DNA from: Dolichospermum sp. FACHB-1091
GTDB lineage: Bacteria > Cyanobacteriota > Cyanobacteriia > Cyanobacteriales > Nostocaceae
DNA length: 64,000 nt
Reading direction: 5' to 3'
Assembly: GCF_014697585.1 (NCBI RefSeq)
Contig: NZ_JACJSB010000007.1
Coordinates: forward strand, 1 to 64,000
Shown: in pieces, positions 54,837 to 63,491 of the stretch
Layout: each line of letters opens with the position of its first letter
Numbering within the stretch: position 1 is the first letter of the stretch
Notes under the pieces: generated by a model
What the model was told of the DNA's origin: nothing
Databases searched by the model: none
What the model saw: the letters and a program-made list of their open reading frames with translations, nothing else
Made by a program: the position numbers and the translations under genes

Positions 54837-56069
54837 ATGAACGAAAAAAATAAAGGAAACCAAGATGAATTTGATATTTTTATTGCTAATTCTATCTTTC
54901 CTGAAGCAGCTTCTATATTTTCCACACATATCAAAACAATTAAGTCAATAAAAAATACTGCAATAATTGTAATGGATACAAACGCATTGCTTGTACCTTA
55001 CAACGTGGGAAAAGACAGTGTGAGTCAGATAAGGACAACCTATGAAAAGCTGGTTAAAACAGGACAACTAATCATTCCTGGACAAGTCGCTCGTGAGTTT
55101 GCAAATAATAGAACAAATAAAATATTAACATTATTTCAACAATTGACACGAAAGCAAAATAGTATAACTAACTTACAAAAAGGTAAATATCCACTTTTAG
55201 AATCATTGCCTGAGTATAAAGAAGCTATTCGACTTGAAGAAGAAATTGATCGTCTTATAAAGGAATATAGAAAGACAATAAGTAGCGTTTTAGATCATAT
55301 ACGGTCATGGAGATGGGATGATCCTGTAAGCCGCTTATATGCAGATTTATTTACAGAGGAAATAGTTTTTGATCTTTCAATAGATCAAGACAATATGAAA
55401 AAAGAATTGAAAAAACGGCAGATACATAAAATTCCACCTGGATATAAGGATGCGTCGAAAGATGATTCAGGGATCGGCGATCTACTAATTTGGTTTACAA
55501 TTTTAGAGATAGGTAGATCAAAAAGTAAAGATGTTATTTTCGTATCAGGAGATGAGAAGCCAGATTGGTGGGATATAAGGGAAAATCAATCTATATATCC
55601 ACGATATGAACTAATTGATGAGTTTAGACGTAAATCTGGAGGATATTCTTTTCACATTATTCATTTCTCACAGTTCTTAGATTTATATGGTGCTAGTGAA
55701 AGTGCTGTAGAAGAAGTTCGTGAGGAGGAAAGTAAATTAAGTACAGAATTTAGTTTAATTGGTGAGTTTATTCATAAATGGCAAATCCTTGAAAGAACTC
55801 TACTGTCAAAATGTAGTTTAATAGAACCCAATTTACCTGATAGATGGAGGATGAATCTTAGAGAAGTTGCTGATCAATTGTACAGGCAAAGACTAGTAGA
55901 TAAAATGTTCGTATTAGAGTTACAAGAATTAAATATTATCAGAAATCTTATTGTACATAAAGGAGAATCTGAAATAGATAAAATACCGTCTGAAATCAAA
56001 GAAATAATTTTAAGACTGGATATACTTATTGATATAGCCAGCAAAATATCATTTGACAATGTAGACTGA
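54837..56069 (+). CDS. PIN (PIN_8/DUF4935-like) and HEPN-like fusion, putative RNase effector
   Basis: 410 residues from ATG 54837; an ORF extension of 19 codons upstream runs through the palindrome and is rejected. Residues about 40-290: PIN-like domain with D47 in IIVMDTNALLVPYN, Glu in IPGQVAREFANNR, DDSGIGDLLIWFTILE and VIFVSGDEKPDWW, the PIN_8 pattern. A helical insert (EEEIDRLIKEYRKTIS) lies between. Residues about 310-410: helical domain with R369-N-L-I-V-H374, the R-N-xxx-H motif of HEPN RNases. Two RNase-type domains in one protein suggests an abortive-infection or toxin effector. No antitoxin is obvious; DUF2281 and hicAB lie downstream on the other strand. Confidence 0.75.
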   Translation: MNEKNKGNQDEFDIFIANSIFPEAASIFSTHIKTIKSIKNTAIIVMDTNALLVPYNVGKDSVSQIRTTYEKLVKTGQLIIPGQVAREFANNRTNKILTLFQQLTRKQNSITNLQKGKYPLLESLPEYKEAIRLEEEIDRLIKEYRKTISSVLDHIRSWRWDDPVSRLYADLFTEEIVFDLSIDQDNMKKELKKRQIHKIPPGYKDASKDDSGIGDLLIWFTILEIGRSKSKDVIFVSGDEKPDWWDIRENQSIYPRYELIDEFRRKSGGYSFHIIHFSQFLDLYGASESAVEEVREEESKLSTEFSLIGEFIHKWQILERTLLSKCSLIEPNLPDRWRMNLREVADQLYRQRLVDKMFVLELQELNIIRNLIVHKGESEIDKIPSEIKEIILRLDILIDIASKISFDNVD

Positions 56070-56077
56070 AACGCCTT

Positions 56078-56275
56078 TTATAAACTCTGCCATGCTGCAT
56101 CTTCCTCTGATTTTAACCAATCTTTTTGCAGCGAAGATTCACTCATGATCGTGATTTCTAGCATCTTATTTTGTTGGTGCTTCGTTTGTAAAAACTGCAC
56201 AAAATCTAATATTTCCTGTAACACAGGTTCAGGTAATTTTTCTAATTCTTCTGTTATTTGTTCTTTAATTGTCAT
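56078..56275 (-). CDS. DUF2281-type antitoxin, orphan
   Basis: 65 residues: MTIKEQITEELEKLPEPVLQ then EILDFVQFLQTKHQQ is the usual DUF2281 opening, and the C-terminal EEDAAWQSL resembles toxin-binding tails. DUF2281 proteins normally precede a PIN toxin; downstream on the minus strand lies only the end of the convergent PIN-HEPN gene. Either an orphan or a distant partner. ATG follows gggtaaaattcaa. Confidence 0.7.
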   Translation of the reverse strand: MTIKEQITEELEKLPEPVLQEILDFVQFLQTKHQQNKMLEITIMSESSLQKDWLKSEEDAAWQSL

Positions 56276-56336
56276 TTGAATTTTACCCTTTCCTAATTGT
56301 CAAAAGATATGATATCAGCTTCAGCAGTAATTGTAT

Positions 56337-56552
56337 TTATATCGTTACTGCTACTTTACTTACTTCTGTAGAAGGTTCAGGTATAGATTTTCCATCTTCT
56401 TTCAATACTTCCAAATACAATTCTATAGCTTCTTTAATATTTTCCTGTACTTCTGCTAAAGTATCCCCAATGCTGACACAACCGGGTAAGTCAGGAACAT
56501 AAGCACCCCAGTTTGTTTGACCACGTTCATAAATTACTGTGTATTCAATCAT
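56337..56552 (-). CDS. hicB: HicB family antitoxin
   Basis: 71 residues from ATG 56552 (MIEYTVIYERGQTNWGAYVP); upstream codons belong to hicA in another frame. DLPGCVSIGDTLAEVQENIK and EAIELYLEVLKEDGKSIPEP are the classic partial RNase-H-like HicB fold. Its ATG overlaps the stop of the preceding hicA remnant (TAATG), the normal arrangement. It reads intact, unlike its toxin. Confidence 0.9.
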   Translation of the reverse strand: MIEYTVIYERGQTNWGAYVPDLPGCVSIGDTLAEVQENIKEAIELYLEVLKEDGKSIPEPSTEVSKVAVTI

Positions 56553-56743
56553 TATATTTCTCCTAATTTTGCTTGCTTCCAAATTGATGAAAGTGTACCT
56601 ATGGGAATATCATCACTTGGTTTTCCAGGTACAACTACAATACCTGATTTATTTTCATTTTTGAGGATACGGTGACTACCTCTAATGCAATCTATATACT
56701 AAGCATCTTCTTCTAGGATTCTGAGAACTTCTTTAACTTTTAT
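56552..56743 (-). pseudogene. hicA: hicA toxin, inactivated
   Basis: Minus-strand reading gives KVKEVLRILEEDA, a TAG stop, then YIDCIRGSHRILKNENKSG and IVVVPGKPSDDIPIGTLSSI, WKQAKLGEI, stop. This is a full HicA, including the catalytic His in GSHR, but the start codon position reads ATA and codon 15 is TAG where HicA has Trp (TGG). Two independent lesions make it a pseudogene, unless a downstream start rescues a fragment. Confidence 0.85.
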
Positions 56744-56868
56744 TGTTTACTATCATAGCGTGATTAGTGATTTGATAAATTTTTGGTAAAAATACATCCT
56801 TAACAAGTATAATATATTTGATCTACAGAATAGAGAATGTTATTTATTAAGTTAGTTTAAGGAGTTGT
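56744..56868 (+). promoter_or_regulatory. Upstream region of the pentapeptide-HNH gene
   Basis: AT-rich with tataatat at about 56808 as a possible -10 and a strong Shine-Dalgarno aaggagttgt (56859-56868) right before the ATG. Confidence 0.5.
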
Positions 56869-58428
56869 ATGATTTCTAGTCAAGTAGAAATGGAAGATAT
56901 GGAACTTTTAAAACTTTATAACAAAGGTGAAAGAGATTTTGGCAACTATAAGATTATAGGTTATACTTATACAAGAAGTTTTTACCCAACTTTTGCAAAT
57001 TTATGTAATGAAGACATTAGAGGAATTAACTTAGATCATTCACATTTATGGTTAGCAAATTTGGAAAATGTAATTTTGGAAAATTCCACAATAAGAAACG
57101 CAGAGCTTTTTAATATAAAGTTAATAAATAGTAATCTTATTGGTGTAGATTTCAGTGGCTCAAATCTTGATCAAGCACAGATGAAAGGATCTGTCCTTCG
57201 TGCGTCAGTCCTCAGAGATGCAATTCTTGCATCTACAAACTTAAAAAATACAAATTTATCTGGTGCTGATTTAAGTGGTTCAGATTTACATGGTGGATAT
57301 TTAGAAAATGCTAACCTTAGTGGTGCAAAACTGAGAGGTACAAATCTTGAAGGTATAAAATTAGAAAATACAGATTTCTCAGGTGCTGATTTAACAGATG
57401 CTTGTTTAGATCATACTTATTTAAAAGGTATGATTATTGATAATAATACCAAGATGAATCAAAAATATCATTTAATTTGGGAAATTACTAATAAAGAATC
57501 AGAAAATAGAAATCTCTCTGGAAAAGATTTAAGTAGAGCTAATTTATCAGGAGCGATCTTAATAAAAGCAGATTTTAGAGGAACAGATTTAACAGATGCA
57601 AATTTAACAGGAGCAGATTTAACAGATGCAAATTTGACAGGAGCAGATTTGACAGGAGCAGATTTAACAGGAGCAGATTTAACAGATGCAAATTTGACAG
57701 GAGCAGATTTGACAGGAGCAGATTTAAGAAGAGCAAAATTACAATGTGCAAATCTGAGAGGCGCAAACTTGAAAATGTCAAAAATTGCCAACGCTAATTT
57801 TGCAGAAGCAAATTTTTGCGATACTGATTTAAGTCAAACTCACAATAAACTTACTACTGTTAGCACTTTAAAAGATGCTTATTATAATGATGAAACTAAA
57901 TTTCCTGAAAGACTTCATCCCACAAATGTACACAAAATTGCACAAAAAGCTGCACAAAAAATTTCACAAATGATTTGGTCAAATTATCAAGATCCTCAAT
58001 GGATAAAGGAGTTGCTAAATAATAAAGGAGAACCACAGAAATATCCACCATCACGAGAAAAACAACAAGAATTTAAAGAAGAACTAATAAAAAAATATGG
58101 TTATAAATGTTTAATTAGTGGTTGTGAAATTAAAGAAATTATTGAAGCAGCACATATTATTCCTTATAGCAAGATTGAATCTCATGATGTAGCTAATGGC
58201 TTACTTTTGAGAGTAGATTTGCATAGACTTTTTGATGCACACTTGATAGCTATTCATCCAATAACCAGAAAAGTATTAATATCTGAACAAATAGCGAAAG
58301 ACTATCAAGATATTAGAGGAATAAAAATAGCAAGTTGTTTAACTGGTGAAGATGCTACTAAACAACAGGACGCGCTAAGATATCATTATGAACAATGTAA
58401 TTGGATAAATAAGCGACTTCTTGAATAA
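56869..58428 (+). CDS. Pentapeptide-repeat protein with C-terminal HNH nuclease domain
   Basis: 519 residues. Residues about 45-340 are pentapeptide repeats (A-D/N-L-x-x), in two blocks split by a short non-repeat loop near 190-215 (NNTKMNQKYHLIWEITNKES). The second block is nearly perfect: TGADLTDANLTGADLTGADL, built from 15-bp DNA repeats (57585-57725). Such repeats form a right-handed beta-helix that can mimic DNA. Residues about 400-519 are an HNH_2-type nuclease: C-L-I-S-G-C, then E426-A-A-H429-I-I-P, N443-G-L-L-L-R-V-D-L-H452-R-L-F-D. Catalytic His and Asn are present. Lies 61 bp before the AAA15/TOPRIM pair in the same direction. Confidence 0.87.
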   Translation: MISSQVEMEDMELLKLYNKGERDFGNYKIIGYTYTRSFYPTFANLCNEDIRGINLDHSHLWLANLENVILENSTIRNAELFNIKLINSNLIGVDFSGSNLDQAQMKGSVLRASVLRDAILASTNLKNTNLSGADLSGSDLHGGYLENANLSGAKLRGTNLEGIKLENTDFSGADLTDACLDHTYLKGMIIDNNTKMNQKYHLIWEITNKESENRNLSGKDLSRANLSGAILIKADFRGTDLTDANLTGADLTDANLTGADLTGADLTGADLTDANLTGADLTGADLRRAKLQCANLRGANLKMSKIANANFAEANFCDTDLSQTHNKLTTVSTLKDAYYNDETKFPERLHPTNVHKIAQKAAQKISQMIWSNYQDPQWIKELLNNKGEPQKYPPSREKQQEFKEELIKKYGYKCLISGCEIKEIIEAAHIIPYSKIESHDVANGLLLRVDLHRLFDAHLIAIHPITRKVLISEQIAKDYQDIRGIKIASCLTGEDATKQQDALRYHYEQCNWINKRLLE

Positions 58429-58489
58429 TTCAGCGATCTGATATAATAAATTTAGTTATTATTTCTCTGTTATCTTCATTTAACAAACC

Positions 58490-59578
58490 ATGCTAAAAAG
58501 TGTAAAAATAGAGAATTTTCGAGGTTTCAAATCTTTTGAACTTCAGCAATTAGGTAGAATTAACTTACTGGTTGGTGAAAATAATAGCGGTAAAACATCA
58601 ATACTCGAAGCTATTCAGCTTTTATGTTCACGTTGTAATTTAGAAATACTGCGTGAAAGAATGAATAACCGCAGTGAATATTTTTATGATGATGAACTGA
58701 GGAGAGAAGGTGAAATTGGAAGAGATGGAGAACTTGATATTCGTCACTTGTTTTATGGTCACGAAATTGAACCAGGAAGTCAATTATCTATTATAGATCA
58801 TAATCAAAATAAACTGACTTTATCCATAGAATTATCTCCTAGTGATGAAAAAATACCAGATGAACTACAAGAACTTCAATTTAGAGTTTCTTGGACTCCT
58901 GAATTAGCAGATGAAACTTTCATATTACCTTTATCATCAAATGGTGGACTTCCTGTATTTCATATACGTAAATTTCGTACAAATTCTAAAAACCCACGAC
59001 CAAAAACACTATTTATTACATCATCATCTTTAAAAACAGATCAAATGATAGAGTTATTTAATCAAGTGGTACTAACACCTGATGAAAAAATTATTGAACA
59101 AGCACTGAATAAAATAGATTCAAAAATTCAACGTATTGCTGCGGTTAATCCTCAAAGATTAAGATATTCTCCATATTCACGCAATGGTTTTGTTCTACTT
59201 CTTGGAGATAGTAATCAGCGTGTACCAATTGGCAGTATGGGAGATGGTATTTGGCGAATTTTAGGACTCGCATTAGCTATAGTATCAGCTAAAGATGGTT
59301 ATTTATTTGTAGATGAAATAGATACTGGACTTCATTTTACTACAATGTCCGGTATGTGGAAAATGATTTGGGATACAGCGAAAAGACTAAATGTCCAAGT
59401 TTTTGCAACTACACATAGTAGTGATTGTTGGCAGAGTTTAGCTGATATTGCAGAACAAGAAAATATAACTGATCATGGTATTATGATTCATAGAATTGAA
59501 AAAGATAAAGAAACAAGTATTGTCTTTGATGAATCTGAAATTGTCATTGCTGTTGAAGAAAATATTGAGGTGCGGTAG
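58490..59578 (+). CDS. AAA15-family ATPase (SMC/OLD-like)
   Basis: 362 residues. N-terminal KSVKIENFRGFKSFELQQLG then Walker A G29-E-N-N-S-G-K-T36; C-terminal ABC-like half with SMGDGIWRILGLALAI (signature-like), Walker B YLFVDEIDTGLHFT (D275, E276) and H309 in FATTHSSDCW. This is the AAA_15/AAA_21 type found in OLD, Gabija-like and PARIS-like defence ATPases. The stop is 2 bp before the next ATG, so the two genes are translationally coupled. The start follows acaaaccatg, with no strong Shine-Dalgarno. Confidence 0.88.
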   Translation: MLKSVKIENFRGFKSFELQQLGRINLLVGENNSGKTSILEAIQLLCSRCNLEILRERMNNRSEYFYDDELRREGEIGRDGELDIRHLFYGHEIEPGSQLSIIDHNQNKLTLSIELSPSDEKIPDELQELQFRVSWTPELADETFILPLSSNGGLPVFHIRKFRTNSKNPRPKTLFITSSSLKTDQMIELFNQVVLTPDEKIIEQALNKIDSKIQRIAAVNPQRLRYSPYSRNGFVLLLGDSNQRVPIGSMGDGIWRILGLALAIVSAKDGYLFVDEIDTGLHFTTMSGMWKMIWDTAKRLNVQVFATTHSSDCWQSLADIAEQENITDHGIMIHRIEKDKETSIVFDESEIVIAVEENIEVR

Positions 59579-59580
59579 TC

Positions 59581-60270
59581 ATGACGAATAATGATAAATC
59601 TAGAGTTCTTATTTTTAATAAAAAACTCATTGTTGAAGGTGAACAGGATAAGAGATTAATTCCAGAACTCATGGAAGCTAATGGAGTTCCTTGGACAAAA
59701 GGTAAAGAACCTGTCTATATCGAAGCTTATGGAAGTGATGAATTTATTAATAATAAAAAAATATCTACAAGATTGAAAGCAAGCGAATTAACTCATTTAG
59801 GTTTAATAATAGATGCAGATGAGAATCCTAAAGATCGTTGGCAAAGTATTAGAAATGCTTGTTTAAAGGTAGAAGCAATACAAAAAAGTATAGATAATCT
59901 TCCTGAACAAATGCCAGAAACAGGATTAATTATTAACATATCAAATGGCACAAAGTTCATAAAATTTGGTGTTTGGATGATGCCTGATAATCAAAATAGA
60001 GGGATGTTAGAAACATTTTTAGCTTACATGATTAAAGATGAAAGTGATCCTCTTTGGCAATATGCACAGGAAGTAGTGACAGAAGCAAAGACTAAAGGTG
60101 CAAAATTTATAGATGAACATATTGATAAAGCCTATATTTATTCTTGGTTAGCTTGGCAAAAACCCCCAGGAAGACAATTACATAATGCCATTCAGGAGGA
60201 AATTCTAAATCCACAACATCCTAAAGCACAAATATTTGTTAAATGGTTTAAGGATTTGTACGATTTGTAA
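59581..60270 (+). CDS. DUF3226 TOPRIM-like protein, partner of the AAA15 ATPase
   Basis: 229 residues. LIFNKKLIVEGEQDKRLIPE with E19 and LGLIIDADENPKDRW with D78-x-D80 give the TOPRIM pattern (E ... DxD), a metal site for phosphodiester cleavage. The C-terminal half (GVWMMPDNQNRGMLETFLAY and EHIDKAYIYSWLAWQKPPGR) matches DUF3226. Separated from the ATPase by 2 bp. ATPase plus TOPRIM nuclease is the composition of OLD-type and PARIS-type systems, here in two polypeptides with a different TOPRIM family. Confidence 0.85.
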   Translation: MTNNDKSRVLIFNKKLIVEGEQDKRLIPELMEANGVPWTKGKEPVYIEAYGSDEFINNKKISTRLKASELTHLGLIIDADENPKDRWQSIRNACLKVEAIQKSIDNLPEQMPETGLIINISNGTKFIKFGVWMMPDNQNRGMLETFLAYMIKDESDPLWQYAQEVVTEAKTKGAKFIDEHIDKAYIYSWLAWQKPPGRQLHNAIQEEILNPQHPKAQIFVKWFKDLYDL

Positions 60271-60409
60271 TTTCAAAATTTAAAGACAAAAATATCACCA
60301 TAAATTTTTTGTCAAATCAAACAAACTGCTAGACTATAATTATAACTTAGTTGAGCAAGTAGAAGCGATCGCCTACATTGACAACCCATAAAACCTATAA
60401 ATTAAAATT

Positions 60410-60994
60410 ATGACCCTCGCACAAGAAACACGCTACTATTCACCCCAAGAATACCTAGAATTAGAGGTAAACTCAGAAATACGTCACGAATATATCAACG
60501 GATTAATTATACCCATGACAGGCGGAACACCCAATCACAACCAACTTGCAGGAAATTTTTACGCCATGTTAAATTTCGCGCTTAAACGTCAACCTTATCA
60601 AGTCTTTGTCACAGATCAACGTCTTTGGATTCCCAGCAGAAAAATTCATACCTATCCTGATATTATGGTCGTGAAAACTCCCTTAGAATATCAAGAAGGA
60701 AGAACCGACACCTTAGTAAATCCTGTAATGATTGCGGAAGTCTTATCAAAATCTACTAAAGGCTATGATAGAGATGAAAAATTTGCAGCTTATCGGACAA
60801 TTCCCACCTTACAAGAATATATTTTAATTGATCAATACACAATCCACATTGAACAATATTTTAAAACCGATAATAATCAATGGATATTTTCCGAATTTAC
60901 AGATGGAAATATCAACTTAAATCTAGCCTCTATTTCCTGTCAAATGACATTATCAGATATTTATGATAAAGTAGATTTCAACATACAAGAATAA
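60410..60994 (+). CDS. Uma2 family endonuclease-like protein
   Basis: 194 residues. YYSPQEYLELEVNSEIRHEY, GLIIPMTGGTPNHNQLAGNF, HTYPDIMVVKTPLEY, NPVMIAEVLSKSTKGYDRDE, EKFAAYRTIPTLQEYILIDQ: a complete Uma2 core with all acidic residues. A HIP1 octamer lies upstream (gaagcgatcgcc). Stands alone, 139 bp after the defence-like pair. Confidence 0.87.
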   Translation: MTLAQETRYYSPQEYLELEVNSEIRHEYINGLIIPMTGGTPNHNQLAGNFYAMLNFALKRQPYQVFVTDQRLWIPSRKIHTYPDIMVVKTPLEYQEGRTDTLVNPVMIAEVLSKSTKGYDRDEKFAAYRTIPTLQEYILIDQYTIHIEQYFKTDNNQWIFSEFTDGNINLNLASISCQMTLSDIYDKVDFNIQE

Positions 60995-61066
60995 ACAACT
61001 CAATCTTTCTCTCTGCGCCTCTGCGTGAGATAATCATAATTCTAAATACCAAAGGAGTCAATAAAA

Positions 61067-61327
61067 ATGAGTCGCATTAATCCCTATAGATTACAAATGC
61101 AAATTACCCAAATGTTCGCCCAAGGACAATCATTTTTTGCACTTACTAAAGTCCAAGATTGGTTAAAAGAACATAATCACAATCCTTTAGATTATGAGGT
61201 GATATTCCACAAAAAACCCGCACCTCCCGGTTCAAAAGAAGTCATGGTCATAGAAATAGAACTCAAACGTAAGGACGGACAACCTGTAGATTCTTGGTTA
61301 CAACAACAAGCAAATTTACAAGCTTAA
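61067..61327 (+). CDS. Small conserved hypothetical protein
   Basis: 86 residues, soluble, preceded by a good ribosome site (aaaggagtcaataaaa). ITQMFAQGQSFFALTKVQDW and PPGSKEVMVIEIELKRKDGQ suggest a small alpha/beta fold. Not recognised. The gene is clear from start signal and codon use; function unknown. Confidence 0.6.
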   Translation: MSRINPYRLQMQITQMFAQGQSFFALTKVQDWLKEHNHNPLDYEVIFHKKPAPPGSKEVMVIEIELKRKDGQPVDSWLQQQANLQA

Positions 61328-61397
61328 TTCGTGAAAATTATCAATCTTCAATCCCTGCATTTTGAGAAAATCAGGGATGAAAAATTATCTATAAAAA

Positions 61398-62312
61398 TTA
61401 TCTAAATCCTCTATTACCTTGTAAACCTCCTGTATGTATTAATAGTAAAGATTCGGATTTGAAAAAACCTTGTTTGATTAAATCCATAACTCCATAAAAC
61501 ATTTTTCCGGTATATATATAGTCTAAAGGTATGTGATGTTGTTGTTGAAAATTATCACAAAATAGTTTTAATTCATCTTTTACTTGAGCGTAACCACCAA
61601 AATGATAATTACAAATTAGTTCCCAAGGTGCGGGAGAATTGACAGGTGTAGGTAAGTCAGAATTTAGATAATTTTTTAGTAAATTATTAATATCTTGATT
61701 GAGAAAATCACCACCTTTTAAAACAGGAAAACCAATCACTTTTTTTGGTTGATTTAATGATAGTGTTATCCCTGCTAATGTTGTTCCTGTACCACAAGCT
61801 AAACAAACAGTATTAAATTCTTTAATTGTTTCTAATATCTCTATACAACCACGCATACCGTTTAAATTACAACCACCTTCAGGAATAATAAATACTTTCC
61901 CAAATCGCTGTTTTAATTGGTTTTGTAATTCCTCTGTATGGCGTTGTTTATATGTCTGACGATCAATATACACTAATTCCATACCTTGTGTAACTGCAAA
62001 TTGTAAAGTAGGATTTAAAGGGATATTTTCTTCTCCACGAATTACTCCAATAGTGCGGAAACCAAATATATTTCCTGCGGCTGCGGTAGCATAAATATGA
62101 TTAGAATAAGCACCACCAAAGGTCAGAATTGTGGATAAATTTCTCTGTTTAGCTTCGACAAGGTTATATTTTAGCTTAAACCATTTATTACCGTTAATTT
62201 GGGTGTGCATGAGATCAAGCCGCAAGATGTATAATTTCACATTTGCTTTATCTGCAATTTGACTATTAATTTTTTGAATGAGTGGTGGAAAAAAAATTGA
62301 CGACATTTCCAA
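61398..62312 (-). CDS. PLP-dependent enzyme of the ACC deaminase / D-cysteine desulfhydrase family
   Basis: 304 residues, fold type II PLP enzyme. PLP lysine K43 in NGNKWFKLKYNLVEA, substrate loop GGAYSNHIYATAAAG and the Gly-rich phosphate cup CLACGTGTTLAGI. C-terminal LLLIHTGGLQGNRGF is the family ending. Whether it removes sulfide from D-cysteine or deaminates ACC cannot be told. Divergent from the next gene, 42 bp between starts, so their promoters overlap. Confidence 0.87.
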   Translation of the reverse strand: MEMSSIFFPPLIQKINSQIADKANVKLYILRLDLMHTQINGNKWFKLKYNLVEAKQRNLSTILTFGGAYSNHIYATAAAGNIFGFRTIGVIRGEENIPLNPTLQFAVTQGMELVYIDRQTYKQRHTEELQNQLKQRFGKVFIIPEGGCNLNGMRGCIEILETIKEFNTVCLACGTGTTLAGITLSLNQPKKVIGFPVLKGGDFLNQDINNLLKNYLNSDLPTPVNSPAPWELICNYHFGGYAQVKDELKLFCDNFQQQHHIPLDYIYTGKMFYGVMDLIKQGFFKSESLLLIHTGGLQGNRGFR

Positions 62313-62354
62313 AAAAGGTTATTATTTACTATAATAGTACCAAATAGCAAGTTT

Positions 62355-62921
62355 ATGGCTAAAGTTTTTGATTTTATCAACGAAGAATTACAAAAGTTTA
62401 TTATTACTCAAAAAATATTTTTTGTGGGAACTGCACCTCTGAGTTCTACAGGTCATGTTAACCTTTCTCCCAAGGGTTTAGACAGTTTTCGCATTCTTTC
62501 CCCCCACCGAGTTGGTTATTTAGATGTAACAGGTAGTGGTAACGAAACATCTGCTCATTTACAGGAAAATGGACGGATAACCTTGATGTTTTGCGCTTTT
62601 CAAGAGCCGGCTTGTATTCTCCGTCTTTATGGTCAGGGACAAACTATTTTACCAGATTCTCCTGACTGGAATTTTCTCTATCCTTTATTTCCTCCTCTTC
62701 CGGGAACTCGACAAATTATTATTGCAGATATTGAACGAGTACAAACTTCCTGTGGGTTTGGTGTTCCCCTCTATGAATATCTTGGACAAAGAGATACTTT
62801 AGTTAATTGGGCTAGTAAAAAAGGGGAAGAAGGAGTTAAGGAATATCAACAAAAGAAAAATCTTATGAGTATTGATGGCTTATCAACTCCTTTGAGTAAA
62901 TCCCATAATTTAGGTGATTAA
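62355..62921 (+). CDS. Pyridoxamine 5'-phosphate oxidase-like flavin protein
   Basis: 188 residues. FFVGTAPLSSTGHVNLSPKG, RVGYLDVTGSGNETSAHLQE and GRITLMFCAFQEPACILRLY form the split-barrel FMN-binding fold. The C-terminus (GFGVPLYEYLGQRDTLVNWA) belongs to the pyridoxamine-oxidase-related subgroup seen in cyanobacteria and fungi. Not the pdxH enzyme itself; substrate unknown. Confidence 0.85.
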   Translation: MAKVFDFINEELQKFIITQKIFFVGTAPLSSTGHVNLSPKGLDSFRILSPHRVGYLDVTGSGNETSAHLQENGRITLMFCAFQEPACILRLYGQGQTILPDSPDWNFLYPLFPPLPGTRQIIIADIERVQTSCGFGVPLYEYLGQRDTLVNWASKKGEEGVKEYQQKKNLMSIDGLSTPLSKSHNLGD

Positions 62922-62934
62922 TAAAATTAAAATT

Positions 62935-63108
62935 ATGAATTACCAGGTAGTTAACCAATTGAATGAAATCCAAATTCCCCAACTTGTAGAATTATATGAA
63001 ATTGGAACTATCTGTCATGTTCATCGGGATACCTCAAGCTTTGGTGTCGTTACCTTGATCTTGCGTTTTCCCCTTCTTTTTTGCTACCCCAACTCACATA
63101 AGGCGTAA
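62935..63108 (+). pseudogene. Probable acetyltransferase (GNAT) N-terminal remnant
   Basis: 57-residue reading from ATG 62935: MNYQVVNQLNEIQIPQLVEL opens like a GNAT protein, but after LYEIGT the sequence (CHVHRDTSSFGVV, LRFPLLFCYPNSHKA) fits nothing I know, and the gene is far too short. Likely a deletion remnant. It sits 3 bp upstream of hfq, so it may still be transcribed with it. Confidence 0.35.
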
Positions 63109-63111
63109 TGT

Positions 63112-63336
63112 ATGACAATTAATCAATTTGATACATCTTTACCTAGCATTCGCCAAGTCCAGAAGTGGATTAGAGAAAAAGTGAAAGTTGAATTTAAGTT
63201 AATAACTGATGATTTAATCACGGGTCGGGTATTTTGGCAAGATCACAATTGTATATGTATTTTGAATGACAATAATGAGAATATTACACTTTGGAGACAG
63301 GCGATCGCCTACATGAAACCACTTATTGATGAGTAG
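63112..63336 (+). CDS. hfq: Cyanobacterial Hfq-type RNA-binding protein
   Basis: 74 residues. FDTSLPSIRQVQKWIREKVK, VEFKLITDDLITGRVFWQDH, NCICILNDNNENITLWRQAI, AYMKP: the Sm-like fold in the divergent cyanobacterial version, which binds the type IV pilus motor rather than most sRNAs in the studied species. Length and motif order are normal. No dapF gene precedes it here, unlike in several other cyanobacteria. Confidence 0.85.
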   Translation: MTINQFDTSLPSIRQVQKWIREKVKVEFKLITDDLITGRVFWQDHNCICILNDNNENITLWRQAIAYMKPLIDE

Positions 63337-63491
63337 TAAAATACCACAATTAATATAATTATTTAAAATCATCCTGATGGTAGTGTAATCCGAATCATAA
63401 TTAACAGGTATTCCTAACCCCAAAAAAGATAAAATCACGGAAAATTGATTTTCATGAATTATCAGCAAGCAACCAAAACCGACGGATAACT
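63337..63491. other. hfq-htpG intergenic
   Basis: 155 bp, no ORF, no clear hairpin with T-run. No CIRCE-type (gagtgctaa) operator was seen upstream of htpG within this stretch. Confidence 0.4.

Noticed and set aside
57468-57791. Minus-strand ORFs opposite the pentapeptide repeats
   Set aside because: They are repeats read antisense (FASVKSAPVKSAP), produced by the 15-bp periodicity of the real gene.
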